Origin: Turnera subulata
Taxonomy: Eukaryota > Streptophyta > Magnoliopsida > Malpighiales > Passifloraceae
NCBI GenBank assembly: GCA_028386065.3
Contig: JAKUCV010003057.1
Coordinates: 54,247-118,246 of the forward strand
Length of the DNA stretch: 64,000 nucleotides
Reading direction: 5' to 3'
Shown: positions 21,354-32,563 of the stretch, in pieces
How positions within the stretch are numbered: the first letter of the stretch is position 1
Layout of the letters: the number at the start of each line of letters is the position of its first letter
Notes under the pieces: generated by a model
The model's database searches: none
Told to the model about the DNA's origin: nothing
What the model saw: the letters and a program-made list of their open reading frames with translations, nothing else
Program-made: the position numbers and the translations under genes

Positions 21354-24221
21354 TGAAGCGCCCCGACCCGTGTTTACCGTAACACAGTAAACACGTGCCG
21401 AAACTATTCATAATGATAGAACAGACAGTACAACGTGCAAATATCATACAGTATCATCCATCAACACAACTGTCACCCACACTCGGGGACCATTATTCAA
21501 TCCAAACACAGTGCTCTCAGCAGCAGCAGATAGTATCAGTAATATACATATCACAGGAAATCAGCAATACAACAATATAAGCAATAGAATAGCAGCGGAA
21601 GTCTTATGCACATGCATCGGTGGTATGGATCCGGAGTCAGGTGGAGAAGAAGAACAGCAGCCATCGAACGTCGTACCTGAACTACGGAAACAACTTAACC
21701 TACGGGATGAAACCCCGCAGGCGAGGGGTGAGTCCGAAGTGCTCACCGACCAAGGATAAACAGTGATATGCAGGCAACCGTAATACTTAAAAGCAAACAC
21801 GGATAAGCAACAACAAAACTCAACAACTGAACCAAGGCCAAAAGAATGCTTAATTATTATTACCAATTTTATCTTCCGGGCCCCCGTCACTGGACAAGCT
21901 AGGGTCGTACCTGGTTATCAATTAATCCCGGATGCTAGGTCAAGAACCAAACCACATATCAAATCAACCGGATATTCGGCATATCCGAGCCACCGCAGAT
22001 ATTCGGCATATCTGAGCCACTGGGTATTCGGTATACCCTAACCACAGGCAACAAGCCAACACCAGATATTCGGCATATCTGAGCCACCGCGGATATTCGG
22101 CATATCCGAGCCACTGGGTATTCGGTATACCCCAACCTCAGGCGACGTCATGCCAACCAGATATTCGGCATATCTGAGCCACTGCGGATATTCGGCATAT
22201 CCGAGCCACCGCGGATATTCGGCATATCCGAGCCTCTGGGTATTCGGTATACCCTAACCACAGGCATGACGGGCCAACCAACCCAACCCGACCTTAGCAT
22301 CCCAAAATTAATTTTCATACCATCGGGTCGTACCACTACTCTCCACATGACAATTATATCAACATCTCAAATCAATTCCAATTCCAATTCCATATTCCAA
22401 ATTCTTTATCTCAATTTCCACAGTCAATAGTTCAACATCAATCTCAGCATATTATCCACATAGTCAATATCACAGTTCAAAGCAACAATAATATCCACAA
22501 CAGTCAACCAGCAAACATTCAACAATTCAGCAGTTCAATCGAACAACAAAGCACACAAAGTATTACAGGCAACATAACAAGGGTTATCCATCCTCACCTT
22601 AGCCGATATCAACTATGAAATTCCTCAGCAAGTTCCAAGTCCGGTTCCTCAACAAACTGCTCGTTATCAACTCCTATATCAATCAAATAATATGCACATA
22701 TAAGATGGTATGCAAATGTTATTCTAATACTGTATACCGTAAATTAAATACTAACTCAGCTCGGTTACTCTCCCGGATTAATTCTCCATTATTATCATCA
22801 TTCACCATTTATTTCAAGGTGTCAAAATACCCTTCTATACTTATTCCTATACCCGGGTACTATTCCGGTATTTACCACCTTGATAATACCCTTTCCAAAA
22901 TTTATTCCCTAAGTATGTACTTTCCAAAATATTATTTCTACAAATTATTATTTTCCTTCCATATATTATATACCATGTAATGTTTTCCCAAAATTAATTT
23001 CCTCTCCATTATTATTATTTCAGATTTATTTCTCTTTCTATTTCTATTTCTTTTTTTTTAAATCAGACTGGGCCCAAGGGTTAAGCCCAAACAGTCCTAG
23101 GCAAGCCCAGGCCATCAAGCCCAGAACCAAGCCCAGGCAGACCAAGGCGCAGACCCAGGCCCGTGTGGACAGGCCCGCGCCCAAGCCCACGGTCTTAGCC
23201 CACTCAATCCACTCAGCCCAAGTCCCCTAACCCGGTCCCTAGTATGCGGGTTGACCCGACCCACGAAGCAGCCAACCGGGTCGTGCTCACCTTGTCTTCA
23301 CAGGTGGCGGCGCGTTGGGGCGAGCAGCGGACGGCGAAGCAGCGCGGGACGGCAGCGGTGCAGGGAGGGTAGCGCGACGGTGATGGCGTGCCGTGGTGTC
23401 GCTGCAGCCGGCAGTTGCAGGTGGTGTCCGGCCCCCCCTCGGGTCGCCGTCGGGTCGTGGCGAAGAGGAGAAGAGCTGCAGGGAAATGGCTACGTCGCGG
23501 CGGCTCGCAGCAGAGTGGGGCGGCGACGGTGGTCTGCAACGAGTGGGGAGAAGAAGGAGAAGAGGCCGGTGGTTATGGCCTCGGGCGGCGGCGGTGGAGG
23601 ACGGCCATGGTGAAAGGGAAGGAAGAAAAAAGAAAAAGAAGTGGGGGTGAAGGAGATGGTGACGTGGCAGTCACTGATTGGCTTGGTGTGGTGTGTGTTG
23701 TGTTAAGTGTTTAGTTTTAGTTGTTTTTTTTTATTCCTTCTGCTTGCAGGTTGCAGAAGAGCTGGACTGAAAAATAATTGATGGAGAAGGTGAAGCTGGG
23801 AAGGTGATGGCGTGAGGAAGGCAGAAGAATAATTATATGGACAACAAAATTATTGATAAGTCACAGACTGAATAGGAATTGGCGGCTGAATAATTGAACT
23901 TCAATTATGCAGTTACTATGCTGCATGTGAAGTGTGGCCCACCTGGACCAGAAAATATCCGGTATACCCACTTATCTTATTTCTGGTCCGATAATTCGAG
24001 AATAATCCCGGCTTTTCCGAAGATTCCCGGACCCGGAAAAATCCCAACTTCGGTCCGTAAAATCCGCAGAAAAATCCCGAACATAGGACAAGGCTCGGTT
24101 TCGGAATCCAATACTCAATTTACCATAATTTAATTACCCAAGATTAAAAGTCAATGGTAAATTACTGTACATTAACTTAAACAGTCCCGGTAAAAATAAA
24201 ATTTTTACCTGGGCTGTTACA
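21354..24221 (-). mobile_element. Solo gypsy LTR (2,868 bp) of the same broad family as the element at 26,620
   Basis: It starts TGAAGCGCCCCGACCC and ends GGGCTGTTACA, the termini also found on the two LTRs of the complete element. In transcription sense (minus) it begins TGTAACAGCCC. Flanks are CAAAA and GAAAA, a target duplication with one mismatch. No internal region follows, as expected after LTR-LTR recombination. It differs from the other two LTRs by a minisatellite (21,960-22,268) and many substitutions, so it is an older or distinct subfamily copy. It interrupts the TRIM LTR. Confidence 0.88.
21960..22268 (+). repeat. Minisatellite inside the solo LTR
   Basis: About ten units of roughly 25-30 bp built on GATATTCGGCATATCYGAGCC alternate with GGGTATTCGGTATACCC units. 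Both unit types are nearly self-complementary, so the array can fold into a row of hairpins. The repetitive minus-strand frame it creates (GSDMPNI units) is an artefact. Confidence 0.93.
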
Positions 24222-24309
24222 GAAAAGGTCAACCTAGTGGGGTGTGAAGCACCCCTGTATATATGGCCCAAGACCTTCCCCTTCCTTTCCGATGTGGGAT
24301 TCCGTCACA

Positions 24310-25106
24310 ATTATGCCCCCATTAGCTGTTGTTGCCAAAGCAAACTAGACTTTGCTAACCCCTTCGCGCCAGTCGCATCGCATGGTGATGATAGCTAATA
24401 TCGAGGTTTGAATTGCGAGATTATGAAATTGTGAAGTTTTTAAGTCAAATTAGCTCCTACATTAGTCCAATTACCTATGTAAAAAAACAACTAGAATTGT
24501 TATTGAAAGCATATATAGCCTACTAAGCTAAAGACATATTTGAGTTACTCCATGTCCATATAGCAAGCAATATTGACTTCTGAGATTACATATCAACTGA
24601 ACTGTATGCATATGCATACAGCATACCTTTGTTCCAAAACAGTATTTCTCACCGGATTGGAACTAAAGTTAAAAATGCATAATTCAGAGTTGGTCACAAA
24701 TTAATATTTTGGTATCCCTGTTGCACAAGATTCTCCAAACAATAAGTCAGATTGCTTTTGGATTTGGTGGTGGTAATTTATCAGTTCAAGAAGCTTATTA
24801 ATTCCTTAGTAGAATATTATCATCAACTATTCTTATATTATTATATATATTTTGGTATTCATTATAAATCATTATGTTCCTATGGTGAGAACTTTTTGGA
24901 AAAACATTATGAGGGAGAACAATACAGAGATATAAATTTATAAAATCTTACAGTGTATATGATCAGGATGCACTACCCCAAGTTCTTCGCCAAATTAATT
25001 TTTAAAATATTATACTCATATTCTTATTTATTTTTTCAGTACTGTCCTGCAAGTGTGGAGGTGTCTGCAGCATAATCAACACCATCAATTTATCAGCTTT
25101 TCTTCC
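24310..25106. other. Spacer, no gene recognised
   Basis: Unassigned, mostly AT-rich sequence between the TRIM-like element and the inverted repeat at 25,107. A 63-codon frame (24,752-24,943) has no domain. Confidence 0.55.
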
Positions 25107-25150
25107 TTTCCAACAAGTATTTTTGGTGTTCATTCAAGGGAAGAAAGAAA
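25107..25150 (+). repeat. Left arm of a 44-bp inverted repeat
   Basis: TTTCCAACAAGTATTTTTGG and the following bases are matched in reverse complement at 25,852-25,896 with about one mismatch. The arms are about 700 bp apart and enclose the Mutator-type MITE. They may be the ends of an older foldback element. Confidence 0.85.
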
Positions 25151-25339
25151 AAAAAGGAGCACGAACAGGTCTTGATGGATGGTTTTGTTTTTATATTGAA
25201 ATTCATAGATATTATGTTTAGTTGTTTTATTATATAGTTTATCATTCCAATAACGGAGTGGAATGGGCGCGACTCATTACTTTAATCTTCTTAAATGGTT
25301 ATTGAATTTCTTACTAAATGTTGCGTGGAGATTCAGCTC

Positions 25340-25694
25340 AAGGTTATTAAACCCGGCCCGGCCATTGACCCGTTTCAGTGACCGGGTCGAAGTTTTAGAG
25401 GTCTGACTGGGGACCAACCGGGTCTGACCAGTATTAGGAATAATAGTAAAAATATGCATATTTTTACATAAAGGTCTAACAAAAGGTCTGATCAAGACAA
25501 TTTTTTGAATTTTGTGACTTTTAACCCTGAAAAAATCGGAAATGAGTCAACAAAACCGGAAAACCCGGAGAACACGGCATGACCCGGCCGGTTTTTTGGA
25601 GGGTACAAACCGGAGGGGTTAAAAACCCAAATTTATCTCCGGGTCGTGGTTAACCCGGTTCAACCGGCCGGGCCGGTCCGGGTTTGATAACCAT
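25340..25694. mobile_element. Mutator-like MITE, 355 bp, with 10-bp target duplication
   Basis: The ends read GGTTATTAAACCCGG (left) and, in reverse complement, GGTTATCAAACCCGG (right). Both are followed by CCGGCC-rich sequence. GATTCAGCTC flanks the element exactly on both sides (25,330-25,339 and 25,695-25,704). A target duplication of 9-11 bp with long GC-rich terminal repeats fits non-autonomous Mutator-like elements. There is no transposase. Confidence 0.85.
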
Positions 25695-25851
25695 GATTCA
25701 GCTCTTAACGTTTCAATAAATTTAACATTTTATTTGTTTTTGTTTAGAAAACAATTTAGTTATTTTTAATACATTAACTTCAACATGTATCAAAAAAAAT
25801 ATATTGATTTTATTTATTTAGAATAAAATTTTGTCGTGCAATTTTTATTTA

Positions 25852-25896
25852 TTTTCTTTCTTCCCTTGCATGAACACCAAAAATACTTGTTGGAAA
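25852..25896 (-). repeat. Right arm of the 44-bp inverted repeat
   Basis: Reverse complement of 25,107-25,150. Neighbouring AT-rich sequence (to about 26,050) has partial repeats of TAAATAAAATCAATATAT. Confidence 0.85.
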
Positions 25897-26325
25897 GACT
25901 TGTTCCATATATTTTATATTAAAGACTTGCTTTATTGTAAATAAATAAAATCAATATATATTTTATTATTAAAGACTTTTTTTCATTCAAATCAATATAT
26001 GTCATGAATATCAAAATTTAATATATTATAATTTAAGAAAAAATTTTTACCTGATTTATTCAATATATCTTAGCATTTAAATTTCTCTTTAATATCATTA
26101 TTATATTTTTTACGCTTTTTCCTCAAATCTTTAAAATGATTTACAATTTTTATAATATTGAAAAGTCTTATATCGTATTTTTGTATATTATATAATTTAA
26201 ATCATGTATTCAAATTTTTTAAGTATTAAATATGTTATTATTATTGTTATTCTAATATTAATTTTATCCTCTAATATCCAACACCTATAGCAACACCTGG
26301 AGCAAATCACACGCTTTACCCTAGT
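25897..26325. other. Extremely AT-rich spacer
   Basis: No gene or element boundary recognised. Confidence 0.6.
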
Positions 26326-26400
26326 TTTAAAGATATAAGTGAACCGGTAATTTTAGGCCGTAATGAATATTTTAACGTGGAGATTGCAAATGTGACGGTG
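26326..26400 (+). repeat. Copy 1 of a short dispersed unit (GAACCGGTAATTTTAG family)
   Basis: The block with GTGAACCGGTAATTTTAG, CCGTAATGAATATTTTAACG and ATTGCAAATGTGA recurs at about 37,334-37,412 and 37,447-37,513 in the same orientation, on the other side of the gypsy insertion. Its origin is unknown. Confidence 0.8.
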
Positions 26401-26490
26401 TCTATTATGAAGTTTTGTGCCAGATGTTACTTAAATTCTTTTCGCGAAAATAAAGAGAGACTTCTTATATTTTTGCATTTTTGTAGTTGT

Positions 26491-26613
26491 TCCTTTAAGG
26501 CAAAATTTCATTTTCCATATTCTTTAACTTTAATGGAGTATCAAATTGGCCATCTAATTATTTGTTTGAATATTTTAACAATTTAATTTGCTAACTCATC
26601 ACAATTAAAGCAT
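26491..26613 (+). repeat. Left arm of a long inverted repeat split by the gypsy element
   Basis: About 120 bp, including GGAGTATCAAATTGGCCATC and CAATTTAATTTG. It is matched in reverse complement at 37,150-37,275 at roughly 85-90% by eye. Without the gypsy element the arms would be about 515 bp apart, as in a non-autonomous TIR element. Confidence 0.85.
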
Positions 26614-26619
26614 ATTGTC

Positions 26620-29347
26620 TGAAGCGCTCCGACCCGTATTTACTAGACATTGTAAACACGTGCCGAAATTATTTTTATTGATAGAACAGACAGTACATCT
26701 CACACGTATTTTTCAACAGCAAACCATATAATACAACCGTCACCCATTCTCGGAGACCATTATTCAAACCTCACTCAAAGCTCAACAGCAGCAGCAGATA
26801 GTATTCAACAGCAACAAAGGCAGAGCAGCCTCAAATACTTATGACAAAAGCATCAGCCACAAGGGCAAGTGAAACACAGCAACACAGCAACATATATAAC
26901 ACGGCAGCGAAAGAGTTATATGCACATGCAGCGGAGGTATGGATCCGGAGTCAGGTGGAGAAGAAAGCAGCAGCCATCGAACGTCGTACCTGAACTACGA
27001 AACATCTTAACCTACAGGATGAAACCCCGCAGGCGAGGGGTGAGTCCGAAGTGCTCACCGACCATGGATAAACAGAGATATGCAGGCAACCACAATACTG
27101 AAAAGAAAACACAGGCAAAACAATAGCACATCTCAAACAAGACTGAGCCAAGACCAAAAGAATATTTATTATTATTACCAATTTTATCTTCCGGGCCCCG
27201 TCACTGGACAAGCTAGGGTCGTACCAGGTTATCAATTAATTCCGGATGTCAGGTCAAAGAACACAACCAAACCGGGACCACGTCCCCAAAATATCAAACC
27301 ATACCGGGTTCAACAATCCAAAATAACCATACCGGGTTCAACAACCCAACCAAACCGGGATAAACATCCCCAAACCAAGTAACCGACCATAGCATCCCAA
27401 AATTAATTTTCAAACCATCGGGTCGTACCACTACATTCCACGTGTCAATTAAATCATCATCTCAAATTCACTTTCCAATTTCCATTTCCAATATCCATTA
27501 TCCTTTTTCCAATTATTCATAATCAACAGTCCAACATCAATCTCAACACAATATCCAAAGATTCAACAACACAGTCCAACAACAACAATGATAACCATAG
27601 CAGTCAAATAGCCAACAATCAACATCTCAGCAGTTCAATCAAATAACAAAGCACACAAAGTATTACAGGCAACATATCAAGGGTTATCCATCCTCACCTT
27701 AGCCGATTATCAATTATGGAAATGTCCAACAGATTCCAAGTCCAGTTCCTCAGGCAAATGCTCGTTATCAACTCCTATATCAAACAAATAATATGCACAG
27801 ATAAGGTGATATGCAAATGCCATGCTAATAATGTATGCCGTAAAATAAATACTGACTCATCTCGGTTACCGCCTCGGGTTATTTCTCCATTATCATCATT
27901 ATTCACCATTTATTATCCATGTGTCAAAATACCATATTATACTTATACCCGGATATTATTCTGGTACCATACTTTGATAATATCCTTTCTATATTTATTT
28001 TCCACAAATATGTACTTTCCAAAATATTTCCATTACTAATATTTTCCAAAATACTTTCATTATATATATATATATATATATATATATTTTCCAAATTAAT
28101 TACCATGCTATAACTATCTTGCCATAAGTATATATATAAATTTCCAAAATTTGATTTCCCAAAATTATTTTCCAGAATTATAGTTTTTTTTCAGATTTAA
28201 TTCTCTTTTTATTTATTAAAATCGGACTGGGCCCAAGGTGTAAGCCTGGCCTGCTCCATAAGCTCAAGCCCAGGCTCAAGTAGCAGCCCAAGCTCGGCCC
28301 ACATAGCAAACCCAGCCAACCCATCAGACAAGCCCATGACGCACCAGCCCACATCTCGCGGCCTGGTCGGTGTAACGGGTCAACCCGACCCACATCATGA
28401 CCCATCCGGGTCGAAACCTCACAAACGGGTCTGCTCACCTCGGCGTTGCAGACGACAACGGCGCGAGCGACACGGAACAGTGAGGCGACGACGGAGGCGG
28501 GACGACTGCGAGAAAGCTGCAACGGGCAGAGGAGACGCGAGGGAAGAGGCGCTCGGCTGCTTGGGGGGGTTCGTCGGTAGCAGCGGACGGGGAGGACTCT
28601 GGCGGCTTGCTCGTCGTCGGCGTGCAGCAGCGAGGAAGAGCGACGTCGGCTAGGTCCGATGGCGGCTGCGACGTGTCTGAAGGAAGAGGAGGAGGAGAAG
28701 GGTGGCGTCGGTGCGTGAGGTTGCAGGTGGCGGCTCGGGTGGTGTGGGTGGTGGTCTCGGGTTCATGGGTTGGAGAAGAAGAGGGAGGAGGTGATGACGT
28801 GGCAATATCAGGTTGGGTTTAGTGCACTTCTTTCTTTTTTTTAATATTTTCTGGTTTGGTTTCCTTTATTGGTTTTTTTTTTTGCAGGGTAAGTACGGGA
28901 AGAGGAGCTGGGCAGTGAAGATGAAGGTGATGGTGGTGTGCGCACTGGGTAGGCAGGAGAGGCATAGCTATATAGGCAGTACACAACACTGATAAATCAC
29001 GGGTGAGGTACTGGTTTCACAGGAAAGAGGCGGCTGAATAGTTGAGCTCCTCAATTATGTGGTACTATGCTGCATGTAAAGTGTGACCCGTCTGGACCAG
29101 AAAATATCCAATATACCCCCTTACCTTTATTTCTGGTCCAATAACTTGAGGATAAACTCGGCATTTCTAAAGATTCCTGGACCCGAAAAATTCCAACTTT
29201 GGTCCGTAAATTCCGCAGAAAAATCCCGAACGTGGGACAAGGCTCAGTTTCGGAATCCAATGCTCGATTTACCATAAATTAATTACCCAAGATTAAAATC
29301 GATGGTAAATTACTGTAAAATAACTTAAGCAGTCCTGGGCTGTTACA
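26620..29347 (-). repeat. 3' LTR of the gypsy element (2,728 bp)
   Basis: TG...CA termini are identical to the partner LTR. A CTATATAG box (28,968-28,975) is a likely core promoter on the minus strand. It lacks 22 bp near its terminus that the partner LTR has (36,740-36,761). It also carries a longer AT dinucleotide run (28,060-28,087). The remaining sequence is almost the same as the partner's, so insertion was relatively recent compared with the solo LTR. Confidence 0.95.
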
Positions 29348-29383
29348 GCCTACCCACCTTAAAAAGAATTTCGTCCTCGAAAT

Positions 29384-30359
29384 TCACTCCGATGCTATGA
29401 ACAGGTGCAGATACTGAGAACGCATGTGCTCCTCGACTTCCCACGTAGACTCATTCGCAGAGTGCTTGCTCCACTTAACCTTTACCATCAGAATAACTCG
29501 GTTTCTCAACTGTCTGACCTCTCGGGCAAGAATCTGTTCTGGCAACTCTGTATATGTAAGATCCTGTGATACCTCAACATATGTTGTACTAACCATATGG
29601 CTCGGATCTGATCTGTACCTCCTCAACATGGAAACATGAAACACGTCGTGAATCCGTGACAACTCCTCTGGTAAAGATAATCTGTACCCCAAGGGTCCAA
29701 CCCTTTCCACGATCTCATACGGCCCGATGTACCTGGGACTCAGCTTCCCTCTTTTCCCGAATCTGATAACACCCTTCCAAGGTGCAACTCGGAGGAAAAC
29801 TCTTTCTCCCACTTGGTACTCCATCTCACGTCGACGCTTATCGGTATAACTCTTCTGTCGGTCCTATGCTGCTCTCATACTCTGCTTAACCGTCTGAATC
29901 TTATCAACTGTCTGCTTGACCAAATCTGGACCAACGATCAAACGAAGACCTTCTTCGTCCCAACAAACTAGACTTCGACATTTCCTTCCGTAAAGAGCTT
30001 CAAACGGTGGCATGCCAATACTGGAATGAAAACTGTTATTATAGGAAAACTCGGCTAAAGGCAAATACTGATCCCAACTCCTACTGAAGTTAAGAGCACA
30101 GCGTCTGAATAGTCCTCTCTAACTGTACGTCTGCCTGAGGGTGAAAAGCGGTACTGAAACTCAACTTCGTACCCAAAGCTGTTTGCAGACTCTTCCAAAA
30201 CCGTGATGTGAATCTCGGATCTCTGTCTGAGACTATGGACTTAGGAATTCCATGTAGCCTCACAATCTCTGCAACATACTGCTTCGCCAACTTGTCCAGG
30301 GTGTCTGTATGTCGAATGGGAAGAAAATGAGCTGACTTTGTAAGTCGATCAACGATAAC
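29384..30359 (-). pseudogene. Gypsy integrase core and chromodomain, broken
   Basis: Fragments give the integrase catalytic region: [15 protein letters not shown] with the second acidic residue, and [16 protein letters not shown] with the catalytic Glu. They continue with [20 protein letters not shown] and ALYGRKCRS. After stops at about 30,090 and 29,861 the C-terminal part has YIGPYEIVERVGPLGYRL, IHDVFHVSMLRRY and then a chromodomain (VKVKWSKHSANESTWEVEE). Chromodomains steer integration towards modified chromatin. Confidence 0.93.
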
Positions 30360-31342
30360 CTAGATAGCATCATGCTGTCTCCGAGTCAACAGTAATCCAA
30401 CCACAAAATCCATGGTAATCATCTCCCATTTCCATTCTGGCATTGTCAACGATCTCAACTTTCCCGCTGGAGCCTGATGCTTGGCTTTCACTTGCTGGCA
30501 GGTAATACACTTAGCAACATACTCGGCTACATCTTTCTTCATACGCAGCCACAAAAAATGACTCCTCAAATTCTGATACATCTTGGTGCTTCCGGGATGC
30601 ATAGCATACGACATCATATGTCCTTCTTCCAGAATCTGACTGCGTAGGTCGCCAACACTGGGTACACATAGACGTTTTCCCAGCATCAGTGTACTATCCT
30701 CGGCTATGTAAAACTTATCCTCTTTTCCACTGCGGACTGCTTCCTTCAGCTTGATCAAGTCGGGATCCCCATCTTGTAGTTCCACAATCCAGCCTCTCAG
30801 GTTAGACTTAACTTCAATATGGGTCAACAAGGCTCCTGTCTCATCAACTGACAAACCAACTCCCATCTTCCTTAACTCGATAAGAGAGGATATTGAGTAG
30901 GTCGTGCAAGCATCTTCTGGTTGTCTCCGACTCAAAGCATCAACTACAACATTAGCTTTTCCAGGGTGGTACTCAATAGTACAATCATAATCGTTCAGCA
31001 ACCCAACCCAACGTCTTTGTTGCAGATTAAGTTCCTTCTGAGTCATGATGTACTTAAGACTCTTATGATCTGTGAAAATTCGGCATCTCTCTCCGAACAG
31101 GTAATGTCGTCAAATCTTCAAAGAAAGAATCACTGCGACCATCTCTAGATCATGTGTCGGATAATTCTTCTCATGTGGTCTCAACTGTCTCGAAGCATAA
31201 GCAATCACTCGGCCCTCTTGCATCAAAACTGCTCCCAAACTAAGACCTGAAGCATCGCAAAACAGCACGTACTCCACTCCTGGCTTAGTACTGTCAAAAC
31301 TGGTGCTGATGTTAACTTCTTCTTTAGCTCATCAAAACTCTT
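30360..31342 (-). pseudogene. Gypsy RNase H and integrase zinc-binding region, broken
   Basis: In minus orientation the RNase H part includes [33 protein letters not shown] and, after a stop at about 31,105, [13 protein letters not shown] and [17 protein letters not shown]. The zinc-binding domain follows with [17 protein letters not shown] and [12 protein letters not shown] (CxxC). A further stop is found at 30,360. Confidence 0.93.
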
Positions 31343-32563
31343 CTAGCATGCTTCACTCCAAACAAAGGCTTGATCTTTCTTCAACAGCTTGGTCATAGGA
31401 CTGGCTATCAAAGAAAAACCCTCGATGAATCTCCGGTAATATCCTACAAGGCCAAGAAAACTTCTGACTTCTGGTACCGTCTTGGGTGATTCCCACTCTA
31501 GAATAGCTTTCACTTTGGCAGGGTCAACCTTAATCCCATCCCCGGATACAACATATCCAAGGAATGCAACTTCTTCAAGCCAGAACTCGCACTTGCTGAA
31601 CTTGGCATATAATTGTTTCTCTCGCAACCTCTGTAGTACTACCCTCAAGTGCTCTTCATGTTCTTCCCTGTTCTTAGAGTATATCAGAATGTCGTCGATG
31701 AAGACTACCACGAACTTGTCCAAGAACTCGTTCAGGACCAAGTGACCATACCGAGTGCGGAAGGCTGTCTTCGGTATGTCCTTCTCTGCAATCTTGACCT
31801 GATGATATCCAGACCGAAGATCGATCTTGGAAAACACGGTAGCCCCCTGTAACTGATCAAAAAGGTCATCAATCTTGGGAAGCGGATACTTGTGCTTTAC
31901 TGTCACTTTGTTCAACTGCCGGTAGTCCACACACATACGCAAACTGCCATCTTTCTTCTTTACATACAGAACTGGTGATCCCCAAGGTCATGTACTAGGT
32001 CTGATGAAACCCTTCTCAAGCAGCTCATCTAACTGTTTCTTCAACTCCTGGAGTTCTTTCTGTGCCATCCGATATGGTGCCATCGAGATAAGTGTCACTC
32101 CCGGCATCAAGTCGATGGTGTACTCAACTTCCCTGTCAGGTGGCAATCCTGGTAAATCCTCTGGAAACACATCTGGAAACTCTCTCACAACAGTGATATC
32201 CCCTAAGACCGGAGTCTGAACGTCTTCGCCCTTGATATGAGTCAACAAGGCATCTGGACCGTGCGGCTTCATCCCGAAATCCTAATTACCAGAGATACTA
32301 TATGTAGTAGCAACTCTCCCAATACCTGTCAACAAAACCTGTCGCCCACCATCGGAAGTCAGCAGCACTTCCTTGGTTCGACAGTTTACCATAGCACTGT
32401 ACCTCGACAACCAATCTATCCCCAGAATAATATCGTAACCTCCCATGTTCATCACAACCAACCGTGCAAGAAAAACCTCGTTGTCGTACGAAAGAGAAAC
32501 GTCTCTGTACACATGGGTTAACCTGACCACTATACCCGCAGGTAACCTAACCCTATCGGACAA
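31343..32563 (-). pseudogene. Gypsy protease end and reverse transcriptase, with a palm deletion
   Basis: The first part (32,563-32,282) has GYDIILGIDWLSRY, the conserved end of gypsy protease. After a stop, EFPDVFPEDLPGLPPDREVE begins the RT. A second stop lies at 31,988, before [15 protein letters not shown]. The RT core has [35 protein letters not shown] and the catalytic [11 protein letters not shown]. About 20 residues between FRTRYGH and LDKFVVV, including the normally invariant MPFGLTNAP block, are missing in frame. The enzyme would be inactive. Confidence 0.94.

Larger units (their letters stand above)
21164..24309 (-). mobile_element. TRIM-like miniature LTR retrotransposon, split by a solo LTR
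   Basis: On the minus strand an LTR starts TGTGACGGAATCCCACATCG at 24,309 and runs to 24,222. After the inserted solo LTR it resumes at 21,353 and ends CTGTGACA at 21,324, 118 bp in all. A primer-site-like TGGTAGCGGAGC follows (21,310-21,321). The internal region is only about 118 bp and ends in a G-rich tract, GGTGGGGGGAGAA. The second LTR then starts with the same TGTGACGGAATCCCACATCG at 21,205. That copy matches over about 42 bp, to 21,164, then diverges or is truncated. Two short LTRs with a tiny non-coding interior fit TRIM elements, which must be moved by other elements' enzymes. Confidence 0.75.

Noticed and set aside
22148..22348. Repetitive GSDMPNI protein frame
   Set aside because: Artefact of the LTR minisatellite.
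23213..23714. Several overlapping GC-rich frames on both strands
   Set aside because: They lie in the GC-rich block of the solo LTR. Matching blocks in the other LTRs do not keep the same frames, and there is no known domain.
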